Position numbers and translations under genes: made by a program | Notes under the pieces: generated by a model | The model's input: only the letters and a program-made list of their open reading frames with translations | Databases searched by the model: none | Told to the model about the DNA's origin: nothing | Shown here: positions 1 to 9,788 of the stretch, piece after piece | Position numbering within the stretch: the stretch's first letter is position 1 | Layout of the letters: each line of letters starts with the position of its first letter | Source: Marifrigoribacter sp047730175 | GTDB taxonomy: Bacteria; Bacteroidota; Bacteroidia; Flavobacteriales; Flavobacteriaceae | DNA: 64,000 nucleotides | Direction of reading: 5' to 3' | Assembly (NCBI RefSeq): GCF_047730175.1 | Contig: NZ_CP159833.1 | Span: 558,001-622,000 of the forward strand

Positions 1-660
1 AGCGCCTCTTGCATACATATATCGATTGCTTTGCACCTCATCACTAGACGATATAGATTTATGAATTGAAATTGATTTATTAACAAACCACAAGGGTATC
101 CTTTTCTTTTTTGCTTCGGAAAGAAAAACATAATTTTCACCATCTTCAAAGGTAGCACCTAAACCGAAATGCTCGTCAAATATTACACTTTTTAAATTAT
201 CTTTTTTTATTGAAATTTCAATAGAAAGAGTTTTTCTAATCATATACTCATCTAGAAATTTAGGATTAGAGGGGTATTTCCAATAGCTTTTATTATTCGT
301 AGTTAGCGTTTGAAAAGTAATTATAGGGTAATCGTGTGTATGATGTGCCTTCAATATTTCTTTGTCAAATCCCTCTATAAAGACAATATCATCATCTGCA
401 ATTAAACAAATAGGTTGTATTGCATTCTTAATCGCAATATTTCTGCTTTTAGAAAGTCCTTTTTCAAAAGAATTAATAACTCTAATAGTAGAGTGTTTAG
501 AAGTAAGCAACTTATCTTCAGACGTCTGGTTAACAATTAACACATTAAAATCTAAATAATTATGATTTAAAAACATCGCAGTTAAAAAATCTAACGATGT
601 TCTATGCATCGTTGAAATTAAAATCTCTAATTCTATACTTTTATCTTTAACTTTAGACAT
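1..660 (-). CDS. Glycosyltransferase family 2-like protein (C-terminus cut by window edge)
   Basis: The minus-strand frame is open from an ATG at 658-660 to the first base of the window, so 220 codons are visible and the stop lies outside. The start reads MSKVKDKSIELEILISTMHR, followed by an SKSRNIAIK stretch and IADDDIVF, the DxD-like metal/nucleotide-sugar site of GT-A (GT2) enzymes. A later LGATFEDGENYVF segment matches the acceptor/catalytic part of the fold. It would add a sugar to a surface glycan at the cytoplasmic face of the inner membrane. It is divergent from the GT4 gene that starts 37 bp away. The family call is from motifs; donor and acceptor sugars cannot be told. Confidence 0.8.
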   Translation of the reverse strand, partial: MSKVKDKSIELEILISTMHRTSLDFLTAMFLNHNYLDFNVLIVNQTSEDKLLTSKHSTIRVINSFEKGLSKSRNIAIKNAIQPICLIADDDIVFIEGFDKEILKAHHTHDYPIITFQTLTTNNKSYWKYPSNPKFLDEYMIRKTLSIEISIKKDNLKSVIFDEHFGLGATFEDGENYVFLSEAKKKRIPLWFVNKSISIHKSISSSDEVQSNRYMYARGA

Positions 661-696
661 TAATTGTTTTCTTGCAAACAAATGTATAAAATATAG

Positions 697-1836
697 ATGA
701 GGATTTTATTAATTGGTGAATACAGTAGGCTTCATAATTCATTAAAAAAAGGATTAGTTGAGTTAGGGCATGAAGTTACCTTAGTAGGTACGGGAGATTT
801 ATTTAAAAATTATCCTGTTGATATTTCTATAAAACCCACACTATTTTCATACAGAACTATTCCTTTATTTATAAGGAAAGTATTTCTACGATTAATAAAA
901 AGAGATTTGGCGCTATGGGAAATAGGATATCGATTTCAGAAGGTACTTCCTAAATTAAAAGGATACGATGTGGTACAATTAATTAATTCACATAGTATTG
1001 GAACCTTTCCAAAAAAAGAAAAAAAATTATTAAAAGTCCTTTTTCAGCAAAACAAAAATATTTTTTTAATGGCTTGTGGTGATGATTACCCCGTAATTAA
1101 ACATTATTTAGAGGGGAATGAACGGTATCATATTCTTACCCCACATTTTGAAAGTAAAGGCAAAATTAAAGCTGAATTTGCTTTAAAGTATATGACTACA
1201 CCTTATAAAGACTTATTCTATTTTGCCTATAATCATTCGAAAGCTGTTATTCCAAGTGATATTGATTATAAACTACCCTGGGCGAGTTGGAATAAGGTGA
1301 TGACTGTGATACCCAATCCAATATTGATTCCTGAATACTACCAACCAATTGAATGTTTGAATAGAAAAATTATCATCTTTTTAGGAATTAACACGCTTAA
1401 CTATACGAAGAAAGGATATCAATATTTTGAAGAAGCACTTAATAAACTAGCCGAAAAACACGCTGATAAAGTAGACATTAGATGTACAAAAAACTTACCT
1501 TTTAATGAATATGTACATCACCTAGAGTCTTGTGATATTTTGTTAGATGCTATTTTTCAATACGATCAAGGCTACAATGCATTAGAAGCAATGGCTAGAG
1601 GTAAAGTAGTTTTTACAGGCGCCGAAAAAGAATTTGAAGAGCATTATCAACTTAAAAATAAAGTGAATATTAATGCTTTACCAGATGTCGATAGTATTTA
1701 TACTGAATTAGAACAGCTTATCTTAAATCCTGAAAAAATTAATGAAATTGGGGAAAATGCTCGCTTATTTATAGAAAAAGAACACAATCATAAAAAGGTA
1801 GCTGAAAAATATATAAATACTTGGGAGCGCTTCTAA
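697..1836 (+). CDS. Glycosyltransferase, GT4-like (GT-B fold)
   Basis: A 379-residue protein starting MRILLIGEYSRLHNSLKKGL, the N-terminal Rossmann strand and glycine loop of GT-B enzymes. The C-terminal half has VIPNPILIP (about residue 206) and the NALEAMARGKVVFTG segment (about residue 295), which corresponds to the E-x7-E donor-binding motif region of GT4. No signal peptide or membrane segment is present, so it is probably cytosolic or peripheral. It sits between a divergent GT2-like gene and a convergent acyltransferase inside a polysaccharide locus, so a role in surface-glycan assembly is inferred. Donor sugar is unknown. Confidence 0.8.
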   Translation: MRILLIGEYSRLHNSLKKGLVELGHEVTLVGTGDLFKNYPVDISIKPTLFSYRTIPLFIRKVFLRLIKRDLALWEIGYRFQKVLPKLKGYDVVQLINSHSIGTFPKKEKKLLKVLFQQNKNIFLMACGDDYPVIKHYLEGNERYHILTPHFESKGKIKAEFALKYMTTPYKDLFYFAYNHSKAVIPSDIDYKLPWASWNKVMTVIPNPILIPEYYQPIECLNRKIIIFLGINTLNYTKKGYQYFEEALNKLAEKHADKVDIRCTKNLPFNEYVHHLESCDILLDAIFQYDQGYNALEAMARGKVVFTGAEKEFEEHYQLKNKVNINALPDVDSIYTELEQLILNPEKINEIGENARLFIEKEHNHKKVAEKYINTWERF

Positions 1837-1848
1837 CAAATGAAATCT

Positions 1849-2409
1849 TTATAAATTCTTAATAATCTTAGCTGGTGAACCTGCTATCACCACGTTTCCC
1901 GGACAAGATTTAATGACCATCGACCCATTAGCCACTACAGAGTTTTCACCAATTGTAACCCCTTTCAAAATGGTTACATTATTACCAATAAAAACATTTT
2001 TTTCAATAATAACTTCTCTTGGATTAGGGTCGGTTTCTTTCCTTTTAGTGATTTCTAAATTATGAAATGCACTGTCAATTATATGACAATTAAACCCAAT
2101 TAAGGCATTATCTTTAATAGTAATTGCTTTTTCTGAAATCATAGAAAAACCATTACTTATATGAATATTGTTACCAAAAAAAATCTTTGAATTTAAAGTT
2201 CTTGCTTCAATATATGCATAGCTATTATAAAATAAAGGAGAGTTAATAACTCCAACATTGACATTATCACCAAAGTTAATAGCACCTTCTCCTCTTAATA
2301 CCACAGGCTGATATGAAGTAAGTGTCCCCTTTATATTTTTATTGTTTGAAAAAAAAGAATACTTTACTTTTCTACAAAATAAAAAAAATTTAATTATTAA
2401 TCTTTTCAA
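1849..2409 (-). CDS. Acyltransferase with left-handed beta-helix (WbbJ/maltose O-acetyltransferase-like)
   Basis: A 186-residue protein with repeated hexapeptide units along its length (INFGDNVNVG, IFFGNNIHIS, IIEKNVFIGNNVTILKGVTIG, ENSVVANGSMV) and the family C-terminus GNVVIAGSPAKIIKNL. Such proteins are trimers that move acetyl or another acyl group from a CoA donor to a sugar hydroxyl or amine. It has no membrane segment. It lies 28 bp after the flippase gene on the same strand and is the last gene of the run from the acyltransferase at 5.8 kb. A job decorating the repeat-unit sugar, perhaps the amino group made by the upstream aminotransferase, is inference. Confidence 0.85.
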   Translation of the reverse strand: MKRLIIKFFLFCRKVKYSFFSNNKNIKGTLTSYQPVVLRGEGAINFGDNVNVGVINSPLFYNSYAYIEARTLNSKIFFGNNIHISNGFSMISEKAITIKDNALIGFNCHIIDSAFHNLEITKRKETDPNPREVIIEKNVFIGNNVTILKGVTIGENSVVANGSMVIKSCPGNVVIAGSPAKIIKNL

Positions 2410-2437
2410 GACTTTTATTTAGATTTATAAATATACA

Positions 2438-3724
2438 TCATTCTAATTTATGTTGCTTTTTAAAACTTCTCATTACTAAATAAAAGACAACAAATAGAAG
2501 AATTAGATATCGAATAAAATGCCCCATTACTACACCCTCTACACCATAAATATTAGATAAATAATATGCAAGAAAGTAAAATAATACAATAGATAACAAT
2601 TCTGAAAAAATGAAGCTCTTTACCATTTTCTTTGCAAAAAATTGATTCCCTAATACGATCGTTGCTAGTCGTAAAAAATCTCCTAATAATTGCCATTTAA
2701 ATAAAGGTTTCATCGCAACATAATCAACAAATATATAATCTACAATTAAATGCCTTCCATAGTAAATTACTATCATTCCAACAGCAAATAAGGGCAAAAG
2801 TGTTTTGTAAATATTTCCTGTTTCCTTTAAAAAATCTTTTTTATTATATATTCCTGTAAATTTTGGGATTACATATAATGTAAAGATTGCTCCAGAAAAC
2901 ACCATGTAGTTTTTTGAAAGTGTTGTCATTCCTGTCCAAACATCTGCCCCTTCATTCCCAATATTAGCTTTTATCATCCCTCTAATATCTACTTCAAGAA
3001 AACTTAATAAAATAGTTGACACAAATGACATTAATGAAAATGCCAACAAACTTTTTGCTAAAGGTGTTTTAAATTTAATTTTTGAAAACTGCACATATTC
3101 TCTTAATACTTTTACAAAAATAAAAAGCATTACTGCTACTTGAATGATCGGTATTAAAATTATTGCTATTAATACTCCATCAAGGTCATATTTATATAAA
3201 AACCAAATTGTAAAAATTGATGAAATTAAATAAGCTAATAATTCAATCTTTGCGAAATCTTTATATTGAGACAACCCATTTACAACACCATTAAATATTC
3301 TTTGGATACTAATAAATGGTGCAATTACAGCAATTATCTTTATAATGTAACTGTATTCTGTAGAATAAAAAAAATAATTACTTATAGGTTCAGAAAAGAA
3401 AAATAAAACTATAAAGGTAGATACACTCCCAATGATTACAAAAACAAATGCAGTTGAAAACAACCTTTGTAATTCATCTTTATCTTCCTTGTGTTCTGCT
3501 ACATATTTTACAATTCCATTAAAGATTCCTAAGGAGGTAAATGAAGTTAGAATTTGCATTAGATTTCGCAGCGAACCTACTTTCGCATAGCCTCCACTTA
3601 CAAGATTTTGTGTAAGTTCTCTTTGTATAAAAAAACCTATAAAAAGCCTAATTAAAATTACTCCAGCATTTAGTGAAGTCATTTTTAATAATAAATTTTC
3701 TTTTATAAATTTAGGTAGCTTCAA
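2438..3724 (-). CDS. Polysaccharide flippase, Wzx/O-antigen translocase (MOP superfamily)
   Basis: A 428-residue protein, almost entirely hydrophobic, with about 12 predicted membrane helices. It begins MKLPKFIKENLLLKMTSLNA and contains the early basic/polar loop of Wzx-like transporters (QRELTQNLVSGGYAKVGSLR, about residues 34-53). Members move undecaprenyl-diphosphate-linked repeat units across the inner membrane. Its start overlaps the stop of the aminotransferase gene by 4 bases, so the two are translationally coupled. The position inside a set of glycosyltransferase and sugar-modifying genes supports an O-antigen or capsule role. Which glycan is carried is not visible. Confidence 0.85.
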   Translation of the reverse strand: MKLPKFIKENLLLKMTSLNAGVILIRLFIGFFIQRELTQNLVSGGYAKVGSLRNLMQILTSFTSLGIFNGIVKYVAEHKEDKDELQRLFSTAFVFVIIGSVSTFIVLFFFSEPISNYFFYSTEYSYIIKIIAVIAPFISIQRIFNGVVNGLSQYKDFAKIELLAYLISSIFTIWFLYKYDLDGVLIAIILIPIIQVAVMLFIFVKVLREYVQFSKIKFKTPLAKSLLAFSLMSFVSTILLSFLEVDIRGMIKANIGNEGADVWTGMTTLSKNYMVFSGAIFTLYVIPKFTGIYNKKDFLKETGNIYKTLLPLFAVGMIVIYYGRHLIVDYIFVDYVAMKPLFKWQLLGDFLRLATIVLGNQFFAKKMVKSFIFSELLSIVLFYFLAYYLSNIYGVEGVVMGHFIRYLILLFVVFYLVMRSFKKQHKLE

Positions 3725-4824
3725 TTATATGAATTTAACACTGAAATAATAAAAATAACATCATTATCTGTAAGAATTGGACTTATTGGTATACTTACCA
3801 CCTCTTTATGTATGCTCTCTGTTATTGGAAAAAGTAAGTTTTTGTATTCTGAAAGTGCTTCCTGTTGATGTGGCGGGATAGGGTAATGGATTAAAGTTCC
3901 AATATTATTCGTCTTTAGATGTTCTATAAATTGTTGTCTTTCTGCTACCTGAATTACAAACTGATGAAATACATGATCCTTTGAATTATTAAAATTAGGT
4001 AACTTAATTTTTTCATTTTTAATCCCAGATAAGTATTTTTTTGCAATCTCTACTCTTCGGTTATTATCTTGATCTAATAAAGGCAGTTTTATTCTTAAGA
4101 AAGCAGCTTGAACCTCATCTAATCGAGAATTAATACCTACATATTCATTTACATATTTTGATGAAGAGCCATAATTTCTAAGTTTCTTAACAACTACAGC
4201 TAACTCGCTATTATTAGTAGTAACCGCTCCAGCATCACCTAAAGCTCCTAAGTTTTTTGTTGGGTAAAAACTAAAACCTGCAGCATCGCCAAGGTTTCCT
4301 GCGTAATTTCCTTCATTATTACTAGCTCCATGTGCCTGGGCTGCATCTTCAATTACCAACAGATTGTATGATTTTGCAAAGTTCAAAATCTCTTTCATCG
4401 GTGAAAGTTGCCCATATAAATGTACAGGCATAATAGCCTTTGACTTTTCTGAAATTGAAGCCTCTAATTGCTCCAAATTAAAATTAAAGGTATTTCTTTC
4501 AGATTCGACTAATACAGGTATTAATCCTGCTTGTTTTATTGCTAAAACAGTAGCTATATATGTATTGGAAGCAACTAAAACCTCATCCCCTTTATTTAAA
4601 TCTCCTAAAATTATATACCCTTCTAAAATTAGTCTTAGGGCATCTAAACCATTCCCTACACCAATACAATGAGTAACACCACAATAGGCTGCATACTCTT
4701 TTTCAAAAGCGGTTACATTTTTACCAAGCACATAGTAACCCGAATCTAAAAATGAAGTAAACTTCGCTTTAAATTCGTCTTCAAAACGTTGGTTAATTTT
4801 ATAAAGATCTAAAAAAGGTATCAT
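3721..4824 (-). CDS. DegT/DnrJ/EryC1 family PLP sugar aminotransferase
   Basis: A 367-residue fold-type I aminotransferase. The PLP lysine is K190 in FYPTKNLGALGD, the pyridine-nitrogen aspartate is D160 in VIEDAAQAHG, and GNGLDAL (about 57-63) is the phosphate-binding turn. These enzymes convert nucleotide-linked keto-sugars, such as dTDP-3-keto-6-deoxyhexoses, to amino sugars. FdtB and related enzymes are the closest kind I recognise, but the exact sugar is not determined. It overlaps the upstream acyltransferase by 4 bp and the downstream flippase by 4 bp, so the three form a tight operon. No rml/fdtA-type genes for the precursor lie in view; they may be beyond the left edge. Confidence 0.9.
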   Translation of the reverse strand: MIPFLDLYKINQRFEDEFKAKFTSFLDSGYYVLGKNVTAFEKEYAAYCGVTHCIGVGNGLDALRLILEGYIILGDLNKGDEVLVASNTYIATVLAIKQAGLIPVLVESERNTFNFNLEQLEASISEKSKAIMPVHLYGQLSPMKEILNFAKSYNLLVIEDAAQAHGASNNEGNYAGNLGDAAGFSFYPTKNLGALGDAGAVTTNNSELAVVVKKLRNYGSSSKYVNEYVGINSRLDEVQAAFLRIKLPLLDQDNNRRVEIAKKYLSGIKNEKIKLPNFNNSKDHVFHQFVIQVAERQQFIEHLKTNNIGTLIHYPIPPHQQEALSEYKNLLFPITESIHKEVVSIPISPILTDNDVIFIISVLNSYN

Positions 4825-5795
4825 AAAAATAAGTTATTTAAAAGTATATGATTTTTAGTTGAAATTTCAAAAAATTCATGAACAATGCTGCGAGCTCCAA
4901 AACTTTCCTTCCAAGTTAATAAGCCTTCATTTATTTGTTGGCCTTGATTTTCCATCGAAATTCCAAAATCAAAATATTTCTTATTAGGATATTTTTCATT
5001 GACCAAATAGTTAAATAAAAAGTCTAAACTTCCTAATTGTTGCTTTTGATTATTGGCAGAAATATATTGAACGTGCGCTACATTTTTAGTTTCGAAGATG
5101 GTAGCCCCTGCTACAACCTTATCTTCATGATACACGTTAAATTGTTTAATATTTTCTGGAAAGCATTTTTTAAGGTTATTAATTTCTGAGCTTGTATGAA
5201 CAGGATTCGTTTTATGGTTTTCTTGTAAATTCGGAATTAATATTTCATTCCAGAATGAAGTTAAACCTGTTTCTTCTTTTACAATTAAATTATTCTTTAC
5301 CCCTTTTTTAATTCCTCTTTTTCGATTTGAAGAAAACATTTTCAAATCATGAGAATTATCAATGACTGAAGATATATCTTTTCTTATTAATTGTGCTTCC
5401 GCTTTAAATAATAGGTAGGAAATTTCATCACTAGGTACCATCGAATAAATAGTAGGCAATAATTTTAAATGTAGTTTTTTGATGCTATTCTTTTCTAAAT
5501 AAATCAAAAGTGAATTAAATACTTGAAAAACATCGTTGAACTTCACCTTAGTATTAAAAAGTAAACCTCCATAACTTAGCCCTTGATGTGAATAAATAAT
5601 ATTGTTATGTATATTCGCTGGTAATAATCCAATAAGCTTGTCATCTTTATAAAATAACAATGAATTATCCTGAAACTTATCTTTATGATATTCTAAAAAA
5701 TCTCTTTTAAAAAGAAAGGTAGCATTTTTTGAAGTATCAATAAATTGATTCCATATATCTTTGTAATCAATTGTATATTTTTTTATTTTATAAAT
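4821..5795 (-). CDS. FemAB/GNAT-like acyltransferase, probable ATT start
   Basis: A soluble protein of about 325 residues with a GNAT/FemAB-like C-terminal half (VVAGATIFETKNVAHVQYIS, DFLFNYLVNEKYPNKKYFDFG). An internal TTG at 5658-5660 would give only 279 residues, but the frame stays open upstream and codes family-like sequence (YTIDYKDIWNQFIDTSKNAT, then FLFKRDFLEYHKDKF) back to a TAA at 5799-5801. Between that stop and the conserved block there is no ATG, GTG or TTG. The only table-11 start is ATT at 5793-5795 or 5796-5798, so I place the start at 5795. The stop overlaps the aminotransferase start by 4 bp, which suggests the enzyme acylates the amino sugar made next door. The start codon is the uncertain part. 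Confidence 0.7.
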   Translation of the reverse strand: MYKIKKYTIDYKDIWNQFIDTSKNATFLFKRDFLEYHKDKFQDNSLLFYKDDKLIGLLPANIHNNIIYSHQGLSYGGLLFNTKVKFNDVFQVFNSLLIYLEKNSIKKLHLKLLPTIYSMVPSDEISYLLFKAEAQLIRKDISSVIDNSHDLKMFSSNRKRGIKKGVKNNLIVKEETGLTSFWNEILIPNLQENHKTNPVHTSSEINNLKKCFPENIKQFNVYHEDKVVAGATIFETKNVAHVQYISANNQKQQLGSLDFLFNYLVNEKYPNKKYFDFGISMENQGQQINEGLLTWKESFGARSIVHEFFEISTKNHILLNNLFL

Positions 5796-5863
5796 AATTT
5801 ATAATTTAATGGTAAATCTAAAATAATTATTAATTTTAACCTGCTTTTCTTTAATATAAAAAA

Positions 5864-7156
5864 TTGAAAAAAATAAATATTCTAAAAAAAATAAAAAATA
5901 AAGAAAACATCCTGGTGCTTTTGGCGTTTATTTTCACCTTTATTTTTTTAGTAAATAAACCCCCTATTTACTCCCCTGACACCTACGGGTATTTACATGT
6001 AAACATTTCTAGATACCCTGTATACATTTTATTTATAAGAGGGTTCCAATTTATTTTTGGTAGTTTTTTTGAGGTTATGATGGTTTCTTTTCAATTAGTA
6101 TTTAGTATTATTTCAATAAGCATCATTTATAAAAACTGCAAGGAACTTTTAAACTTAAATATTTGGTTAAAAACTCTTTTATTTGTCATCTTATTATTTC
6201 CTCTTTACCCTCGTTTATATATTGCAAATAACCTTGTTTCTGAAGGATTAGCTTACCCTTTATATTTGTTATTAATTTCATTCATTATAGATTTTTTATA
6301 TAGAAATAAATCTATAAAAGTAATCCATCTTTCTATTACACTTCTTATTTTATCATTGACAAGAGGGCAATTTTTTTTTATATCCATAATCGTAGCACTT
6401 TTATATGTATTAAAATTAAAAAAAGATACATTTAAAAAAGGAAATGTATTCAGCTTATTATTACTAATAATAGTGCCTTTTTTAATTACAATTGTTGATA
6501 GTTCATTTAAAAAAGTAGTATACGGTTATTATGTAAAAACTCCATATAGTTATGTTAATGCCATTACACTGCCACTATTTGTTTCTGAACTTAAGGACAC
6601 TATTGACATAAAAAATGAAGATTATAAAAAAATATTTATAAAATCATATCAGCGAATAGATAGTTTAGGATTATTAAGCTCAAAGATAAATGGAACAAAA
6701 GAAGAAAAATACCAGGTTTTTCATGATAATTTTCCCTTAATATGTAATCAAAATATACATGACCAAGGAAAGTTATATTATCTTAACATAGACAGCACTC
6801 CCCACTTAAATTCTATTAAAACAGAATTAGCTTGTAAAGCTATGTTTCCTGTACTCGTTAAAAATCATTTTAAAGAATGGGTGATAATTTATTTTACAGG
6901 AATGATACATGGCTTCTTTGAATCTATTGTATTACTGTTTTTCTTTTTATTTACATTAATCTATGGGGGATTAATAACTTTAAGAAATTATACAATTAAT
7001 AATAGCCTTCTCTTTTTGAGCTCATTACTAATTATTTCAAATTCAATGATTGTTGCCTTAGCATGTCATTCTATTTCAAGATATTTGTTCTATAACTATT
7101 TTTTAGGTTTTATAATATTCATTTTAATTTTTAAAAAAATAACATCAAAAATATGA
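5864..7156 (+). CDS. Multi-pass membrane protein, possible GT-C glycosyltransferase or polymerase
   Basis: A 430-residue integral membrane protein starting at a TTG (MKKINILKKIKNKENILVLL). About 10 hydrophobic helices are visible, with a long extracytoplasmic loop at about residues 210-325. Just after the first helix is NKPPIYSPDTYGYLHVNISR, resembling the first-loop region of GT-C enzymes, which often carry an acidic residue there. The stop overlaps the start of the next GT2 gene by 4 bp, so the two are co-translated. A GT-C transferase using a polyprenyl-phosphate sugar made by that GT2 enzyme is a reasonable model. A Wzy-type polymerase is the main alternative. I do not recognise the precise family. 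Confidence 0.6.
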   Translation: MKKINILKKIKNKENILVLLAFIFTFIFLVNKPPIYSPDTYGYLHVNISRYPVYILFIRGFQFIFGSFFEVMMVSFQLVFSIISISIIYKNCKELLNLNIWLKTLLFVILLFPLYPRLYIANNLVSEGLAYPLYLLLISFIIDFLYRNKSIKVIHLSITLLILSLTRGQFFFISIIVALLYVLKLKKDTFKKGNVFSLLLLIIVPFLITIVDSSFKKVVYGYYVKTPYSYVNAITLPLFVSELKDTIDIKNEDYKKIFIKSYQRIDSLGLLSSKINGTKEEKYQVFHDNFPLICNQNIHDQGKLYYLNIDSTPHLNSIKTELACKAMFPVLVKNHFKEWVIIYFTGMIHGFFESIVLLFFFLFTLIYGGLITLRNYTINNSLLFLSSLLIISNSMIVALACHSISRYLFYNYFLGFIIFILIFKKITSKI

Positions 7157-8304
7157 GCCTTGAATTATCGGTTGTAATGCCATGTCTAAACGAAGCTGAA
7201 ACCTTAGCAACCTGTATTAAAAAAGCACAAGCGTTCCTTGAAAGAGAAAACGTGAACGGTGAAATTGTTATTGCAGATAATGGAAGTACTGATGGTTCTC
7301 AAAAAATTGCAGAACATTTAAATGCGCGTGTAATTAATATTCCTGAGAAAGGGTACGGAAGTGCTTTAAGGGGTGGTATAGAGGCTGCTAATGGCACTTA
7401 TATAATTATGGGTGATGCAGATGATAGTTATGATTTTAATGCCCTTATGCCCTATTTAATAAAATTAAGAGAAGGATATGATTTAGTCATGGGTAATAGG
7501 TTTAAAGGAGGCATCAAAAAAGGAGCGATGCCTTTTTTACATAAATACCTTGGAAATCCAGTATTATCTTTTATTGGACGATTATTTTACAAAGCAAAAA
7601 TTGGTGATTTTCATTGTGGATTAAGAGGGTTCAGCAAAGAAGCATTCCAAACCATGAAATTAAAAACTTCAGGAATGGAATTTGCATCCGAAATGATTGT
7701 AAAAGCGAGTTTATTAAAATTAAATATTACAGAAGTAACCACCATATTATCTCCAGATGGACGATCTCGTCCACCTCATCTAAATACCTGGAAAGATGGA
7801 TGGAGACATCTACGTTTTTTAACATTATACAGCCCAAAATGGTTGTTTTTATACCCTAGTTTAATTTTAATGTTTTTTGGGTTTATTTTTTCAGCTATTT
7901 TAATTAAATCCCCTCTTAATATTGGCTCTATTACTTTTGATGTGAATACATTATTATTTACAACAAGTTGTTTTTTAATTGGGTTTCAACTTTTATTATT
8001 TTATGGCTTAACAAAAGTCTTTACCGTAGAAAATGGTTTGCTTCCAAAATCTAAAAAGTATGATACATTATTTAGATATATAAATTTGGAAAAAGGGCTT
8101 TTACTAGGAATAATCATAGTAATTATTGGTGTATTTTTAAGTCTTTATGCCTATCATAATTGGAAAGAATTAAACTTTGGAAACATTACAAACTCAAACA
8201 CTTTAAGAATTGTTATACCGGCTGTCACTTCAATTTTACTTGGAGTACAGACTATACTATTTAGCTTATTTTTTAGTATTTTAGGTCTAAAAAATGAATC
8301 CTAA
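7153..8304 (+). CDS. GT2 glycosyltransferase, polyprenyl-phosphate hexose synthase-like, with membrane tail
   Basis: A 383-residue protein. Residues 1-235 form a GT-A domain of the DPM1/DPG-synthase type: LSVVMPCLNEAETLATCI at the start, IADNGSTDGS, then MGDADDSYDFNAL, which supplies the DxD. The C-terminal third has four hydrophobic segments. Enzymes of this form make polyprenyl-phosphate-linked hexoses used by membrane GT-C transferases, which fits the 4-bp overlap with the upstream multi-pass membrane gene. It ends convergently, overlapping the stop of the sulfatase-like gene at 8301 by 4 bp, with no visible terminator between. Confidence 0.85.
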   Translation: MSLELSVVMPCLNEAETLATCIKKAQAFLERENVNGEIVIADNGSTDGSQKIAEHLNARVINIPEKGYGSALRGGIEAANGTYIIMGDADDSYDFNALMPYLIKLREGYDLVMGNRFKGGIKKGAMPFLHKYLGNPVLSFIGRLFYKAKIGDFHCGLRGFSKEAFQTMKLKTSGMEFASEMIVKASLLKLNITEVTTILSPDGRSRPPHLNTWKDGWRHLRFLTLYSPKWLFLYPSLILMFFGFIFSAILIKSPLNIGSITFDVNTLLFTTSCFLIGFQLLLFYGLTKVFTVENGLLPKSKKYDTLFRYINLEKGLLLGIIIVIIGVFLSLYAYHNWKELNFGNITNSNTLRIVIPAVTSILLGVQTILFSLFFSILGLKNES

Positions 8305-9788
8305 AGAGCCTTAAATATAATTTCCCCTGTATCATTAATGTATTGATAGACTCCATTAAACTCTTCATCTTTTAATATAACAAAACTTTCATTAGGCTGT
8401 AAATGTTCTAGATAAGATATATCATCACATAAATAAGAAAAAAGAATTCTAAATATATTTACCGAGGAAGAAAAAGACGTATCAAAATCAGGTGCATTAC
8501 CATCTGGCCAATGTATCGCTAGAATACTCGTAAATATAGAATATATTTTATCTCTATCTTGAGTTTTTATATAGGCTTGTCCTGTAAAATCCATACCTAC
8601 AAAACCACCATGGTCAGCCATTATAACAATAAGTGCATTAGAATCATTTTCTTTAATAGTAGTAATTGTTTTAGTCAATGTTACGTTTGATCTATTAAGG
8701 CTTTCGTTCCATAACTTTCTCTCTTCTTCTTCTCCTAAAGTATCAAACTTATTACCATGTATATGCCCTGGGTTAAAAATTTCAATAAAGAAAAACTTAG
8801 AGGCATTACTATCTGTTTCGATAAAAGTTCTTAAAGGACTTATAATATCTTTTCTTTCTCCTAAACCTGTTCCAATATATGAGATATTCTTATAATCAAA
8901 ATTACATTCATCATAACCAATTTTAGGTCTATTCAATAATAAATAGGGCAGTTCAGTTATAAAATGTGTTTTGTAATTGTTATTTTTAAAAATATCTAAC
9001 ACTGTATTTTTTGTTATAATTATATTCCTTGTTTTTATTGCTTCACTAAAACTTACCCCTTTATTATAATAATGATGCTTCATCATAAAAGTAGCACTGT
9101 TTGAGGAAAGTGTAGAAGCATAATTACTTCTGAAATTATTATAATATTTAAAATTATTTTCTTCTAAAAAAGCATCAAAAACACTATTATCTATGTTATA
9201 ATTTTTCTTTTTTAATTCTGAAGCGTTCGCATATCCATCAGGTTGTATAAAGTAAACATTAGGCCTTTTTGTGAAAACAGCTTTTTCAATAGTATCCGGT
9301 TGTTGCATCCATTCATCTGAGTAATTTAATTGTCTGAAAATTGAAGGAGCTATTGTAAATAAACCGATGCAGGCTAAAATTAATTGAATTACAACTATTT
9401 TCTTCACCTGTTTATTTAGAATAAGAGTAAAGCCTAAAGACGCCACAAAAACAACAATAATTGCCTTATAATTTAATCCAGCATAGTTACTTATTGTCAA
9501 TAAGAAGAGAAAAATAAATGCGCTTAAAAAAGGTAAGATATATTTTCCAATTTTTCCTAACCATTCTTTTTTAACTATGAAATTCGCAAGTAAAAAAAGA
9601 AGCACAGGACAACATAAAAAGTAGAAAATAAAATAGATCACATGTCCCCATGTATTTACTAGGGGATAATTATTACTGAAATAAAATAATGTGGGATACA
9701 ATCCTGTAGCTAACCCAAATAAAACAGGGTGCTTTTTTTCACTAGAAAGAAATGTTTCTAATTTATTTCTTTTTTTATTTTGTCCCAT
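8301..9788 (-). CDS. Membrane-anchored sulfatase-like (alkaline phosphatase superfamily) protein, paralogue 1
   Basis: About 495 residues: five N-terminal membrane helices followed by a periplasmic sulfatase/phosphoethanolamine-transferase-like domain. Metal-site elements are PNVYFIQPDGYANASEL (first Asp) and IVIMADHGGFVGMD (Asp-His pair). STLSSNSATFMMKHHYY occupies the place of the nucleophile loop and offers Ser/Thr, not a formylglycine Cys. An upstream in-frame ATG would add 23 residues absent from the paralogue, so MGQNKKRNKLETF (start 9788) is preferred; it overlaps the stop of paralogue 2 by 14 bp. A role adding or removing a charged group (phosphoethanolamine, glycerol phosphate or sulfate) on the surface glycan is inferred from family and context. 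Confidence 0.75.
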   Translation of the reverse strand: MGQNKKRNKLETFLSSEKKHPVLFGLATGLYPTLFYFSNNYPLVNTWGHVIYFIFYFLCCPVLLFLLANFIVKKEWLGKIGKYILPFLSAFIFLFLLTISNYAGLNYKAIIVVFVASLGFTLILNKQVKKIVVIQLILACIGLFTIAPSIFRQLNYSDEWMQQPDTIEKAVFTKRPNVYFIQPDGYANASELKKKNYNIDNSVFDAFLEENNFKYYNNFRSNYASTLSSNSATFMMKHHYYNKGVSFSEAIKTRNIIITKNTVLDIFKNNNYKTHFITELPYLLLNRPKIGYDECNFDYKNISYIGTGLGERKDIISPLRTFIETDSNASKFFFIEIFNPGHIHGNKFDTLGEEEERKLWNESLNRSNVTLTKTITTIKENDSNALIVIMADHGGFVGMDFTGQAYIKTQDRDKIYSIFTSILAIHWPDGNAPDFDTSFSSSVNIFRILFSYLCDDISYLEHLQPNESFVILKDEEFNGVYQYINDTGEIIFKAL

